A DNA stretch of 64,000 nt from an uncultured Lachnospiraceae bacterium. GTDB taxonomy: Bacteria > Bacillota > Clostridia > Lachnospirales > Lachnospiraceae. Both the position numbers and the translations under genes were made by a program. The notes under the pieces were generated by a model. That model made no database searches and was not told where the DNA came from. It saw nothing but the letters and a program-made list of their open reading frames with translations. The stretch lies in assembly GCA_910586005.1 (NCBI GenBank), contig CAJUHG010000002.1, forward strand, positions 30,937-94,936, in the 5' to 3' direction. Shown here one piece after another: positions 17,882 to 25,787 of this stretch (position 1 is the first letter of the stretch; the number at the start of each line of letters is the position of its first letter).

Positions 17882-18663
17882 GCATCTACAGTCCCATGAA
17901 ATCTTTTTAACTCTGTTCCTAACATATAGGCAAGAACTGCAGGTTGTAATCCTGTAGTATAGGAATTAATTAGAAAAAATAGTGGGTGGTCAGTGAGAAG
18001 TTGAGTACAAAGTTTTATCAAAGGATATAGATTGTCCTCAATTTTCCAAATTTCTCCCTTGGGTCCTCTACCATAAGAAGGAGGGTCCATAATAATAGCA
18101 TCATACTGATTGCCACGACGAATCTCACGTTCTACAAATTTCACACAGTCATCTACAATCCAGCGAATAGGAGCCTCTGACAGACCAGAGGAAACAGCAT
18201 TTTCCTTTGCCCAATAAACCATTCCTTTGGAGGCATCCACATGAGTGACACTAGCTCCAGCAGCGGCAGCGGCTAGTGTGGCACCCCCTGTATAGGCAAA
18301 AAGATTTAAGACTTTTATAGAATGCTTTGCATGTCTTATCTTTGCGCTAAACCAATCCCAGTTTACTGCCTGTTCTGGAAAAAGTCCTGTATGTTTAAAA
18401 CGAAAAGGTTTTAAATGAAAAGTCAAAGAATTGTAATGAATCTCCCATTGTTCAGGTAAATGAAAAAATTCCCATTCTCCCCCACCTTTTTTACTGCGAT
18501 GATAATGTCCATTTTTATGTTTCCAGCCTTTGTGGGTTTTTGGAGTATCCCAAATAACTTGTGGGTCTGGTCTTATTAAGATATAGTTTGTCCAGCGTTC
18601 TAATTTTTCACCTTTGGAACAATCAATCACTTCATACTCTTTCCAATTATCTGCAATCCACAT
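17803..18663 (-). CDS. Class I SAM-dependent methyltransferase, RlmI/RlmK-like
   Basis: The 286-residue protein has a Rossmann methyltransferase core: VLNLFAYTGGATLAAAAAG (SAM-binding loop), THVDASKGMV (acidic residue of beta-2) and the catalytic-type motif DPPSYGRG. The order and the phrase GLFPEQAVNWDW match the C-terminal half of 23S rRNA cytosine-C5 methyltransferases (RlmI/YccW). The usual N-terminal PUA domain is replaced by a short unrelated segment. An RNA substrate is likely but not proven. It is convergent with, and overlaps by 79 bp, the pyruvate kinase-like gene. Confidence 0.8.
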   Translation of the reverse strand: MWIADNWKEYEVIDCSKGEKLERWTNYILIRPDPQVIWDTPKTHKGWKHKNGHYHRSKKGGGEWEFFHLPEQWEIHYNSLTFHLKPFRFKHTGLFPEQAVNWDWFSAKIRHAKHSIKVLNLFAYTGGATLAAAAAGASVTHVDASKGMVYWAKENAVSSGLSEAPIRWIVDDCVKFVEREIRRGNQYDAIIMDPPSYGRGPKGEIWKIEDNLYPLIKLCTQLLTDHPLFFLINSYTTGLQPAVLAYMLGTELKRFHGTVDAQEIGLPVSSNGLVLPCGASGRWERR

Positions 18664-18827
18664 AAAAGTGTTTCCTTTCTAGGCTTTAAATTTTTATTTG
18701 TTCTCTTATTATTCAATCAGACACTTATATTGTCCTCTAAATTATATAGCTGGATTTTAGTAGCGTCAACCAGAATCATCAATTCTAACAATTTTAATAA
18801 GTAAAAATGCTATCATGATAGTACAGA

Positions 18828-18856
18828 TTGAATCTATTAGATAGAGATGCTATAAT
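18828..18856 (+). promoter_or_regulatory. SigA-type promoter of lgt
   Basis: TTGAAT (18828-18833), a 17-bp spacer and a perfect TATAAT (18851-18856) lie 63 bp before the lgt start. This is the clearest housekeeping promoter in the gap between lgt and the divergent methyltransferase gene. Confidence 0.75.
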
Positions 18857-18919
18857 ATACAAGAATAGTAATAGAAATTGCTATTATTTACTGAATAATA
18901 AGATGATTGGAGGAAAAAG

Positions 18920-19666
18920 ATGATTAATGATATACACCTTGGACCATTAACAATCCATTTATATGGTGTTATGGTGGCAATTGGCTATATGAGCGCATTG
19001 CTTATTAGTGAGCATCGTGCAAAAAAACAGGGCTTAAACCCTGATATTTTATTTGGAATATTTTGGTGTGCTGTGATTGGAGGGGCTGTAGGAAGCAAAC
19101 TTCTCTATTATACAGTTAATATCAAAGATATTTTAAGAGATCCTTCTATTTTATGGAATTTACAAAATGGATGGGTGGTATATGGTGGAATCATTGGTGG
19201 TGTTGTTTCAGGTTTGGGATATTGCCACTATAAGAAGGTAGATTTTCTTCGTTACTTGGATTTGGTTCTCCCAGCAGTGGCTTTTGCACAAGGATGTGGG
19301 CGTATGGGTTGCTTTTTTTCAGGTTGTTGTTATGGAAGGGAAACAGATTCTGTATTTAGCATTCAATATTGGCAGTCAGATTATGCTCCAAATGGTGTAA
19401 AATTAATTCCTACTCAGATTTATTCTAGTATTGGAGATTTTGCAATGGCATTTATTTTAATGATATATGCTAAACGAGAACCCAAAAAGGGAAAAATTAC
19501 AGCAGTGTATTGTATCCTTTATAGTATTGGAAGGTTTATAATTGAGATTTTTAGAAATGATTACCGAGGGGCGTTTGGAATATTGTCTACTTCACAGTTA
19601 ATTTCTATTTTTATTTTAATATTAGGAATAGTGGTATTTTTATGGGCAGAAAAACGTACTGTTTAA
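18920..19666 (+). CDS. lgt: Prolipoprotein diacylglyceryl transferase
   Basis: The 248-residue multi-pass membrane enzyme transfers diacylglycerol from phosphatidylglycerol to the lipobox cysteine of prelipoproteins. Visible features are about seven hydrophobic helices, the N-terminal LGPLTIHLYGVMVAIGY segment, GRMGCFFSGCCYGRE (the Lgt signature region) and a C-terminal RFIIEIFRND motif. The ATG follows a GGAGG site. It is preceded by a strong SigA-type promoter and followed by its own terminator, so it is probably monocistronic. Confidence 0.93.
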   Translation: MINDIHLGPLTIHLYGVMVAIGYMSALLISEHRAKKQGLNPDILFGIFWCAVIGGAVGSKLLYYTVNIKDILRDPSILWNLQNGWVVYGGIIGGVVSGLGYCHYKKVDFLRYLDLVLPAVAFAQGCGRMGCFFSGCCYGRETDSVFSIQYWQSDYAPNGVKLIPTQIYSSIGDFAMAFILMIYAKREPKKGKITAVYCILYSIGRFIIEIFRNDYRGAFGILSTSQLISIFILILGIVVFLWAEKRTV

Positions 19667-19775
19667 TTATTTTCCTTCTTCTCAAAATATAATATCTTAG
19701 AGGGTTTCTTAATCTTAGGACTTTATAAATTAGAAATATTACTTCACTCTTGCAAACTTTCTATTGTCATAAATA

Positions 19776-19823
19776 AAAATGTTCATCTTCTTTTTGATAT
19801 AAAAGAAGATGGACATTTTTTTC
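19776..19823 (+). terminator. Intrinsic terminator after lgt
   Basis: A 17-bp inverted repeat (19776-19792 and 19803-19819) with one G-U pair, followed by a run of T. It lies 110 bp past the lgt stop codon. Confidence 0.85.
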
Positions 19824-19893
19824 TATCAAGAAAGAGTTTATTATGTGAAGGTGTGAAAGTATCTTCTCGATAGAAGAAAACATGATATGTGTG
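19817..19893 (+). repeat. Dispersed intergenic repeat, copy B
   Basis: Second copy of the element at 8146-8219: TTTTTTCTAT, GTGTGAAAGTATCTTCT, hairpin CTTCT-CGAT-AGAAG (19863-19876), then ATATGTG. Like copy A it directly follows a terminator. Confidence 0.5.
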
Positions 19894-19897
19894 TTAC

Positions 19898-19922
19898 CTA
19901 TATTGTTGTTTCAACAATATAG
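19898..19922 (+). promoter_or_regulatory. Perfect stem-loop or operator with TTGTTTCAA centre
   Basis: CTATATTGTTG, three T, CAACAATATAG: an 11-bp perfect stem. Its centre TTGTTTCAA (19906-19914) is the reverse complement of the TTGAAACAA sites found downstream at 20011 and 20041, so it may be a third binding site rather than a terminator. No T run follows. Confidence 0.5.
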
Positions 19923-19967
19923 TATTTATATAATATAAAAATAATAAAGAAATTGTTAAAATAAAAG

Positions 19968-20049
19968 TTGACAAACCCCAAAAATGCTGTTATTATAAAA
20001 ATATAAACTTTTGAAACAACAATTCATTATAAAAATATTTTTGAAACAA
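19968..20049 (+). promoter_or_regulatory. Promoter with two TTGAAACAA operators ahead of the DeoR-family gene
   Basis: A near-consensus promoter TTGACA (19968-19973), 17 bp, TATTAT (19991-19996) is followed by TTGAAACAA at 20011-20019 and again at 20041-20049. The two are exactly 30 bp apart, and both lie downstream of the predicted transcription start. That layout fits a repressor blocking early elongation, most simply autoregulation by the DeoR-family product. Confidence 0.6.
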
Positions 20050-20121
20050 AAGTATGGATTGCAAAAGTAAAAAAAGATGATAAAATGAAAGGAGTAGGTG
20101 AATTATGAAGTAAAAGAAAAA

Positions 20122-20152
20122 GAAAACATAGTTATCGTTTGATTATGTTTTC
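20122..20152 (+). promoter_or_regulatory. Leader hairpin next to the deoR-type ribosome site
   Basis: GAAAACATA (20122-20130) pairs with TATGTTTTC (20144-20152). AGGAGG (20155-20160) follows almost at once, so the stem could influence access to the ribosome site. Confidence 0.4.
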
Positions 20153-20167
20153 TCAGGAGGTATTACA

Positions 20168-20929
20168 ATGGATGCAATGGAACAGCGCAGAAATTTAATT
20201 GTGGATTTGGTGAATCAGAGCGGAAATATAAGTTTTGCACAGTTAAAGAAAAAAATTCCCCAAATATCTGAAATGACACTGCGCACAGATTTAAAAGCTC
20301 TTGATGAAGCAAAACGAATTGTTCGGGTGCATGGAGGAGCGAAGTCGGTAGATGTTGTAATAGGTACTGATGATATGTTAAGCCGGAGATTAGTAAGAAA
20401 TATAGAAGCAAAACAGTTGATTATACAAAAAGCACTAAAACTTATTCGGAAAGATACAACTATTTTTTTGGATTCTGGCAGTACAACAACAGCACTGGCC
20501 TCATGTATACCAGATCAGTCAAATTTAATTTATACCAATTCTTTAACTTGTGCAGTAGAACTCTGCAAATTAATGAACCCAAAGGTACATGTTCTTGGAG
20601 GAAGCATTAATCAATATAGTATGAGTATTTGTGGGATTCATGCGATTCAAGATATATTAAGAATTAACTTTAATCAAGTATTTATGGGAGTTACTAGTTA
20701 TTGTGAACAGACAGGATTTAGTTGTGGTGTGGATGAAGAAGCAGTTTTAAAAAAAGCTGTTATGAATCAAGCAGAACAATCCATTATTTTAATGGATTCT
20801 ACGAAGGTAGGTGTCAAAAGTACCTATACAATTTGCGAATTGTCTGATGTAGATATTATTATTTCTGATGACAATCTACCAGAAGAATTTTTAGAAGATT
20901 GTAAGAAATATAAAGTACAAGTTATTTAG
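20168..20929 (+). CDS. DeoR-family transcriptional regulator of the PTS operon
   Basis: The 253-residue repressor has an N-terminal winged helix (about 1-58, SFAQLKKKIPQISEMTLRTDLKAL) and a C-terminal sugar-phosphate-sensing domain. The latter carries IFLDSGSTTTALASCIP and ILMDSTKVG, typical of DeoR/GlpR/FruR proteins. It likely binds a phosphorylated intermediate of the downstream pathway and then releases its operators. It lies directly upstream of the mtlA-type PTS gene. Candidate sites are TTGAAACAA before its own gene and the long inverted repeat at 20982-21073. GGAGG precedes the ATG. Confidence 0.88.
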   Translation: MDAMEQRRNLIVDLVNQSGNISFAQLKKKIPQISEMTLRTDLKALDEAKRIVRVHGGAKSVDVVIGTDDMLSRRLVRNIEAKQLIIQKALKLIRKDTTIFLDSGSTTTALASCIPDQSNLIYTNSLTCAVELCKLMNPKVHVLGGSINQYSMSICGIHAIQDILRINFNQVFMGVTSYCEQTGFSCGVDEEAVLKKAVMNQAEQSIILMDSTKVGVKSTYTICELSDVDIIISDDNLPEEFLEDCKKYKVQVI

Positions 20930-20972
20930 AAGAAAACTGATGTGGACATTTTCATTTTGTCTTTCAAGAGTA

Positions 20973-21084
20973 AACGAACTTAAGTAATTGTGATATTAAT
21001 GATTTTTTCATTTCCTATTGTCTTCTTGTGATGGGGATACACTATGTAAAGAATGGTAATTTCACAATTACTTAATAAACGAAC
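20973..21084 (+). promoter_or_regulatory. Long-range inverted repeat and direct repeats ahead of the PTS gene
   Basis: AAGTAATTGTGA (20982-20993) and its perfect reverse complement TCACAATTACTT (21062-21073) flank about 68 bp. Each is accompanied by TAAACGAAC (starting near 20971 and 21076) in direct orientation. The paired sites suggest DNA looping or two operators controlling the PTS operon. No T run follows, so a terminator is unlikely. Confidence 0.5.
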
Positions 21085-21101
21085 GAAGAAGGAGAAAATT
21101 A

Positions 21102-22982
21102 ATGAAAAATGGTGTTCAACGTTTTGGTAAATTTCTCTCAGCAATGATTATGCCCAATATAGGTGCATTAATTGCATTTGGTTTTCTAGCTGCATTTTTT
21201 AATAGCAGTGGATGGATTCCACATGAGGGATTTGCCACAATCTTTTCAGCAATTTTAGTTTATTTAATTCCAATTTTAATCGCAGCAACAGGTGGAAGAT
21301 TGGTTGGTGGAGAACGTGGCAGTATTGTCGCTGCAATTGCAGTTGTGGGTGCAATTATGAGTGACCCCAATACTACGATGTTAATGGCAGCTATGATAAT
21401 GGGACCCTTAGCAGGTTTTTGCATTAAGAAATTTGATGAGGCAATGGAGGACCATATGCCAGCAGGTTTTGAGATGCTTATCAATAATTTTTCTGTTGGT
21501 ATTATTGGTATGTTATTGGCTATGTTGGGTTTTGTTGCAATTGGTCCTTTTATGAATTTAATTCTTAGTATCTTGGCAGCAGGAGTTAATTTTTTAATTA
21601 CGCATGGTGTATTACCACTGATTGCTGTTTTTATTGAGCCAGCAAAAGTATTATTTTTAAATAATGCAATCAATCATGGTATTTTTACCCCTATTGCGAC
21701 TGCACAGGCAGCAGAAACAGGAAGATCTATTATGTATATGCTAGAATCAAATCCAGGTCCAGGTCTTGGTGTGTTATTGGCATATATGTTCTTTTGTGAA
21801 GATAAGAAAACGAAACAGTCTGCTCCAGGTGCAGTGATTATCCATTTATTAGGCGGTATTCATGAGATTTATTTTCCTTATATCTTAATGAATCCTTTTA
21901 TAATTATTGGTCCCATTTTAGGTAACGTTGCAGCAATTTTCTGGTATAATTTAACAGATTGTGGTTTGGTAGGGCCTGCTTCTCCTGGTTCCATTATTGC
22001 ATATTTAATGATGACGCCAGGAAATAAAATGCTTCCAGTTATTGTAGGTGTGCTAATAGCTACTGGTATTTCTTTTGGGATATCTTCTGTTATGATTCGT
22101 ATGTCTAAGGGAAAGAGTTTAGAGGAGGCACAAGAACAAGTTGCAAGTCGGAAAGCAGAAGCAAAAGGACAAAGTACAGGAAATACAACAGTTGTTAAGG
22201 CGGAAGGTGTAAGAAAAGTGGTATTTGCTTGTGATGCAGGTATGGGTTCTTCTGCTATGGGTGCAACAAAGTTTAGAAATAGAGTAAAAGCAAACAGACC
22301 TGACTTGACAGTTATTAATTCATCTGTAGATACAATTCCAACAGATTGTGATATTGCAGTTGTTCAGGTTACCTTAGTGGAGCGTGCAAGAAAATGTGTA
22401 CCTCATGCACAGATAGTAACCATCAATAATTTTTTGGCAGATCCTGCCTTAGATGCGTTATTTGAACAATTAACATCAAAAGAAGATGTACAACAAAATA
22501 AGAATCTTCCAAAACAAAAAATAGAAGAAATTGTATCAGAGGTTGCATCTTCTGATGATAAGAAACAAATACTAGTAAGAGATGGAATCAAATTGAATTT
22601 AAAGACAGTTTCTAAGGAAGAAGCTATTCAAGCAGCAGGGGAACTTTTGGCAGAACTTGGCTATGTAGATGCATCTTATGTGGATGCAATGCAAGAGCGT
22701 GAAAAGATTGTAACTACATATATGGGCTTAGGTGTGGCAATTCCGCATGGAACTTCGCAGGCAAAAGGTACTGTGAAAAAAACGGGTATTGTATTGTTGC
22801 AATATCCAGAGGGTGTTTCATTTGGAGATGAAAAAGCACAGCTTATATTTGGTATTGCAGGTGTTGGCAATGAACATCTGGATTTATTAGAAAAAATTTG
22901 TGGTATGTTAGAAGAGGAAGATATTTTGGAAACCTTCAAGATGACAGCAGATATAGACTGGATATTAAGACAGTTAAATTAG
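21102..22982 (+). CDS. mtlA: PTS hexitol (mannitol-type) transporter, fused IICBA
   Basis: The 626-residue membrane protein carries all three mannitol-family PTS domains in one chain. IIC (about 1-335) has many hydrophobic helices and the GIHEIYFPYI motif near 252. IIB (about 370-460) has phospho-acceptor Cys377 in ACDAGMGSS. IIA (about 485-626) has phospho-acceptor His549 in VAIPHGT. It imports a hexitol and phosphorylates it using HPr. Firmicute MtlA is usually IICB with a separate IIA, so the full fusion is the Escherichia coli-like form. The downstream enzymes are not a classical mannitol-1-phosphate dehydrogenase, so the substrate may be another hexitol or ketose. Confidence 0.87.
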   Translation: MKNGVQRFGKFLSAMIMPNIGALIAFGFLAAFFNSSGWIPHEGFATIFSAILVYLIPILIAATGGRLVGGERGSIVAAIAVVGAIMSDPNTTMLMAAMIMGPLAGFCIKKFDEAMEDHMPAGFEMLINNFSVGIIGMLLAMLGFVAIGPFMNLILSILAAGVNFLITHGVLPLIAVFIEPAKVLFLNNAINHGIFTPIATAQAAETGRSIMYMLESNPGPGLGVLLAYMFFCEDKKTKQSAPGAVIIHLLGGIHEIYFPYILMNPFIIIGPILGNVAAIFWYNLTDCGLVGPASPGSIIAYLMMTPGNKMLPVIVGVLIATGISFGISSVMIRMSKGKSLEEAQEQVASRKAEAKGQSTGNTTVVKAEGVRKVVFACDAGMGSSAMGATKFRNRVKANRPDLTVINSSVDTIPTDCDIAVVQVTLVERARKCVPHAQIVTINNFLADPALDALFEQLTSKEDVQQNKNLPKQKIEEIVSEVASSDDKKQILVRDGIKLNLKTVSKEEAIQAAGELLAELGYVDASYVDAMQEREKIVTTYMGLGVAIPHGTSQAKGTVKKTGIVLLQYPEGVSFGDEKAQLIFGIAGVGNEHLDLLEKICGMLEEEDILETFKMTADIDWILRQLN

Positions 22983-23104
22983 CAAAATTACTAGAATGTA
23001 AGAACAATTTTAGCGTTCTTATAATAGGGCGCATACCATGCAGGGCATAGTATTTTATTAGATATAGATTGTATTTGAGATAATTAAATTTAGGAGGAAA
23101 TGAA

Positions 23105-24367
23105 ATGAAAGTAAAAGGTGTTAGACTTCATGGTGCACATGATATTAGATTAGAGGAATTTGAGCTTCCTGAGATAAAAGAAGATGAAATTTTAGTTAAA
23201 GTTGTCAGTGATAGCATTTGTATGTCTACTTGGAAAATGGTGCAAGCTGGTAAAAATCATAAGCGTGTGCCAGAAAATGTAGCAGAACATCCTGTTATTA
23301 TTGGACATGAATTTACGGGTGATATTGTAAAAGTTGGGGAAAAATGGAAAGATAAATTTCATGAAGGAAAGAAATTTGCGCAGCAGCCCGCAATTCCAGG
23401 GCAAATGGAATCTCCAGGATATTCCTATGAATTTTTTGGAGGAGCTTCCACTTATTGCATTTTTCCAAATGATGTTATTGAAAAAGGTTGCATTTGGGAA
23501 TATGATGGAGATAGCTACTTTGAGGCATCTCTTGGTGAACCTATGAGTTGTTGCATTGGTGGATATCACAGTAATTATCACACAGAGCATCTTTCCTATG
23601 AACATAAGATGGGTACCTTAGCTGGAGGAGATATTTTGATACTTGGTGGATGTGGTCCTATGGGACTTGGAGCAGTAAGTTATGGCCTAACCTTTGAAAA
23701 TAAGCCAAAACGAATTGTTGTTACAGATATCAATGATGCTAAGATTGCCAGAGCAAAAGAAGTAATTTCAGAGGCAGAAGCGAAAGAGAAGGGTGTAGAA
23801 CTTCATTATGTTAATACAGCGAATATGGAAGATCCAGTGGCTGAACTTCGTGCGATTACAGAAGGGGTAGGATATAGTGATGTGTTTGTATATGCTCCTG
23901 TACAGAGTATTGCAGAGATGGGAAATCGTCTGCTTGCAGTAGATGGGTGTTTAAATTTCTTTGCAGGTCCTACAGATACACAATTTTCTGCAAGTATGAA
24001 CCTCTATGATTGCCATTATGCAAGAACTAAAATTATGGGGTCTACAGGTGGCAATACAGAAGATATGAAGGAGGCCATTGAAAAATCAGCAAAAGGTTTG
24101 ATTAATTCGGCTGTTATGGTAACTCATGTAGGTGGAATAGATTCTATTGTTGATACAACCAATCATTTACCAAATATTCCAGGTGGTAAGAAATTAGCTT
24201 ATATTCAATTTGATATGCCAATGACAGCAATTGAAGATTTTGGAAAATTAGGAGAAAAAGATCCCTTCTTTAAAAAATTAGATGAATGTTGCAAGCGAAA
24301 CAAAGGTCTTTGGTCAAAAGAGGCAGAAGACATGTTGTTTGAACATTTTGGAGGAGTACAGTCATGA
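23105..24367 (+). CDS. Zinc-dependent medium-chain dehydrogenase, sorbose-1-phosphate-reductase-like
   Basis: The 420-residue protein has a GroES-like fold with probable zinc ligand Cys39 and the GHEFTGDIV motif (His68-Glu69), then an NAD(P)-binding Rossmann segment GGCGPMGLGA. Its length and N-terminal layout resemble L-sorbose-1-phosphate reductases and related sugar-phosphate dehydrogenases rather than simple alcohol dehydrogenases. It would interconvert the hexitol phosphate delivered by the PTS and a ketose phosphate. It sits between the PTS gene and a 1-phosphofructokinase gene, overlapping the latter by four bases, which supports that order of reactions. The exact substrate is inferred. 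Confidence 0.78.
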   Translation: MKVKGVRLHGAHDIRLEEFELPEIKEDEILVKVVSDSICMSTWKMVQAGKNHKRVPENVAEHPVIIGHEFTGDIVKVGEKWKDKFHEGKKFAQQPAIPGQMESPGYSYEFFGGASTYCIFPNDVIEKGCIWEYDGDSYFEASLGEPMSCCIGGYHSNYHTEHLSYEHKMGTLAGGDILILGGCGPMGLGAVSYGLTFENKPKRIVVTDINDAKIARAKEVISEAEAKEKGVELHYVNTANMEDPVAELRAITEGVGYSDVFVYAPVQSIAEMGNRLLAVDGCLNFFAGPTDTQFSASMNLYDCHYARTKIMGSTGGNTEDMKEAIEKSAKGLINSAVMVTHVGGIDSIVDTTNHLPNIPGGKKLAYIQFDMPMTAIEDFGKLGEKDPFFKKLDECCKRNKGLWSKEAEDMLFEHFGGVQS

Positions 24368-25272
24368 TTTATACGGTTACCTTTAACCCATCCTTGGATT
24401 ATATTGTATCCATGAAGGGATTTGAAATGGGTATGACAAACCGAACCACTGGGGAACAAATATTCCCTGGTGGCAAGGGAATAAATGTATCCATTGTGTT
24501 AAACAATCTAGGAATAGAAAATACTGCCTTGGGATTTACTGCAGGCTTTACAGGAGAACAGATTGAAAAAGAAAGTCGGAAAATGGGAGTAATCACAGAT
24601 TTTATCCAAATAGAACATGGATTTTCTCGTATTAATGTCAAATTAAAAGATTATGATGGTACAGAAATTAATGGTATGGGACCAGAAATTGACCAAGATG
24701 CGATAGAGAAATTATATGAGAAATTAGAGAAATTAGAAGAAGGAGATGTATTAGTATTAGCTGGTAGCATTCCAAAAAGTTTACCAGATTCCATCTATAA
24801 AAATATTATGGAGCGTCTTCAAAAAAAGGGAGTATTATTTGTAGTCGATGCAACAAGAGATTTGTTGTTAAACGTATTAGAATATCACCCATTTTTAATT
24901 AAACCTAATAATCATGAACTTGGAGAAATCTTTGAAGTAGTGTTACAAACAAGAGATGAGGTGGTTCCTTATGCAAGAAAACTACAAGAAAAAGGTGCCA
25001 GAAATGTTTTGGTATCTATGTCGGGACAGGGAGCTGTTTTAGTGGATGAAACAGGAGAAGTATATACACTTCCTGCACCAAAAGGAACCTTAGTAAATGC
25101 AGTAGGAGCTGGAGACTCTATGGTAGCTGGTTTTTTGGCAGGTTGGACAGAAAAGAAAGATTATAATTATGCATTTCGCATGGGAATTTCAACCGGAAGT
25201 GCTAGTGCTTTTTCAGAATTGCTAGCAACCAGAAAAGAAGTAGAAAAAATAATTGCAACTTTGGAAAAATAA
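24364..25272 (+). CDS. fruK: 1-phosphofructokinase (PfkB family)
   Basis: The 302-residue kinase starts TVTFNPSLDYIV and has GGKGINVS (36-43), FVVDATRDLL and the C-terminal GAGDSMVAGFLAG with the catalytic Asp. It most likely phosphorylates fructose 1-phosphate to fructose 1,6-bisphosphate. Tagatose-6-phosphate kinase (LacC) shares these motifs and cannot be excluded. Its ATGA overlap with the dehydrogenase gene indicates translational coupling and a shared pathway from PTS import to glycolysis. Confidence 0.85.
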   Translation: MIYTVTFNPSLDYIVSMKGFEMGMTNRTTGEQIFPGGKGINVSIVLNNLGIENTALGFTAGFTGEQIEKESRKMGVITDFIQIEHGFSRINVKLKDYDGTEINGMGPEIDQDAIEKLYEKLEKLEEGDVLVLAGSIPKSLPDSIYKNIMERLQKKGVLFVVDATRDLLLNVLEYHPFLIKPNNHELGEIFEVVLQTRDEVVPYARKLQEKGARNVLVSMSGQGAVLVDETGEVYTLPAPKGTLVNAVGAGDSMVAGFLAGWTEKKDYNYAFRMGISTGSASAFSELLATRKEVEKIIATLEK

Positions 25273-25298
25273 AAAAATAAGAAAGAGGATGATTAATA

Positions 25299-25556
25299 AT
25301 GAAAGAATTTAATTATGTTATTACAGATGCAGAAGGGATTCATGCTCGACCAGCAGGGGAATTGGTAAAGAAAGCAAAAGAGTACATATCTTCTATATCC
25401 ATTATCAAAGAAGGAAAAAAGGCAGATGCCAAAAAACTTTTTGGAGTGATGGGACTTGGTGTAAAACAGGGAATGGAGATTACAGTACAAGTAGAAGGTG
25501 AGGATGAAGAAACTGCAGCAGCAGCTATGGAGACATTTTTAAAGGAAAATTTATAA
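25299..25556 (+). CDS. ptsH: HPr-type phosphocarrier with His15 but no Ser46
   Basis: The 85-residue protein has the active-site motif GIHARPAG with His15, which takes phosphate from enzyme I and passes it to IIA. At the position of the regulatory serine of Firmicute HPr the residue is Lys46 (AKKLFGVMGLG, where the usual text is KSIMGVMSLG). Gly52 replaces the second Ser. It therefore should not be phosphorylated by HPr kinase or bind CcpA in the usual way. It lies 26 bp after fruK and 231 bp before ptsI. It may be a dedicated carrier for this operon, insulated from catabolite repression. Confidence 0.88.
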   Translation: MKEFNYVITDAEGIHARPAGELVKKAKEYISSISIIKEGKKADAKKLFGVMGLGVKQGMEITVQVEGEDEETAAAAMETFLKENL

Positions 25557-25775
25557 AATGAAACTATTTTGACCCTGACTATCGGGTGGAACTTCCCTTG
25601 GAATTTTAGGAAGCAAAATTCAAGAGAACTCTTTCCTGTTGACGGAGAGCAGGGGTGCATAGATGAAATTATCATGTTTTGCATGATATGCACCCCTGTA
25701 AAATTTCCTATAAATCTTCACGCCTGCTTAGCAGGTACTATCGCCTAAGAAAATCAATTGTTATAAGTAGAGAGG
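25557..25775 (+). ncRNA. Structured leader or intercistronic RNA between ptsH and ptsI
   Basis: The 231-bp gap holds a series of hairpins and no open frame. GAATTTT/AAAATTC is at 25601-25621. The strong stem CAGGGGTGCATA/TATGCACCCCTG (25650-25661 and 25687-25698) has an inner TCATG/CATGA stem and a ten-base bulge. CCTGC-tta-GCAGG is at 25723-25735. None ends in a clean T run, so this is not a simple terminator. It may stabilise or process the mRNA, or be a regulatory RNA. I could not match it to a riboswitch class I know. Confidence 0.5.
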
Positions 25776-25787
25776 AGGGTTTTATAT

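Noticed and set aside
20105..20113. Two-codon leader peptide ATG AAG TAA after AAAGGAG
   Set aside because: Too short to separate from chance, and no attenuator follows.
25584..25592. T-box riboswitch, from GGGTGGAAC before ptsI
   Set aside because: The match is short, the required stem I, specifier loop and competing terminator are not visible, and ptsI is not an amino-acid gene.
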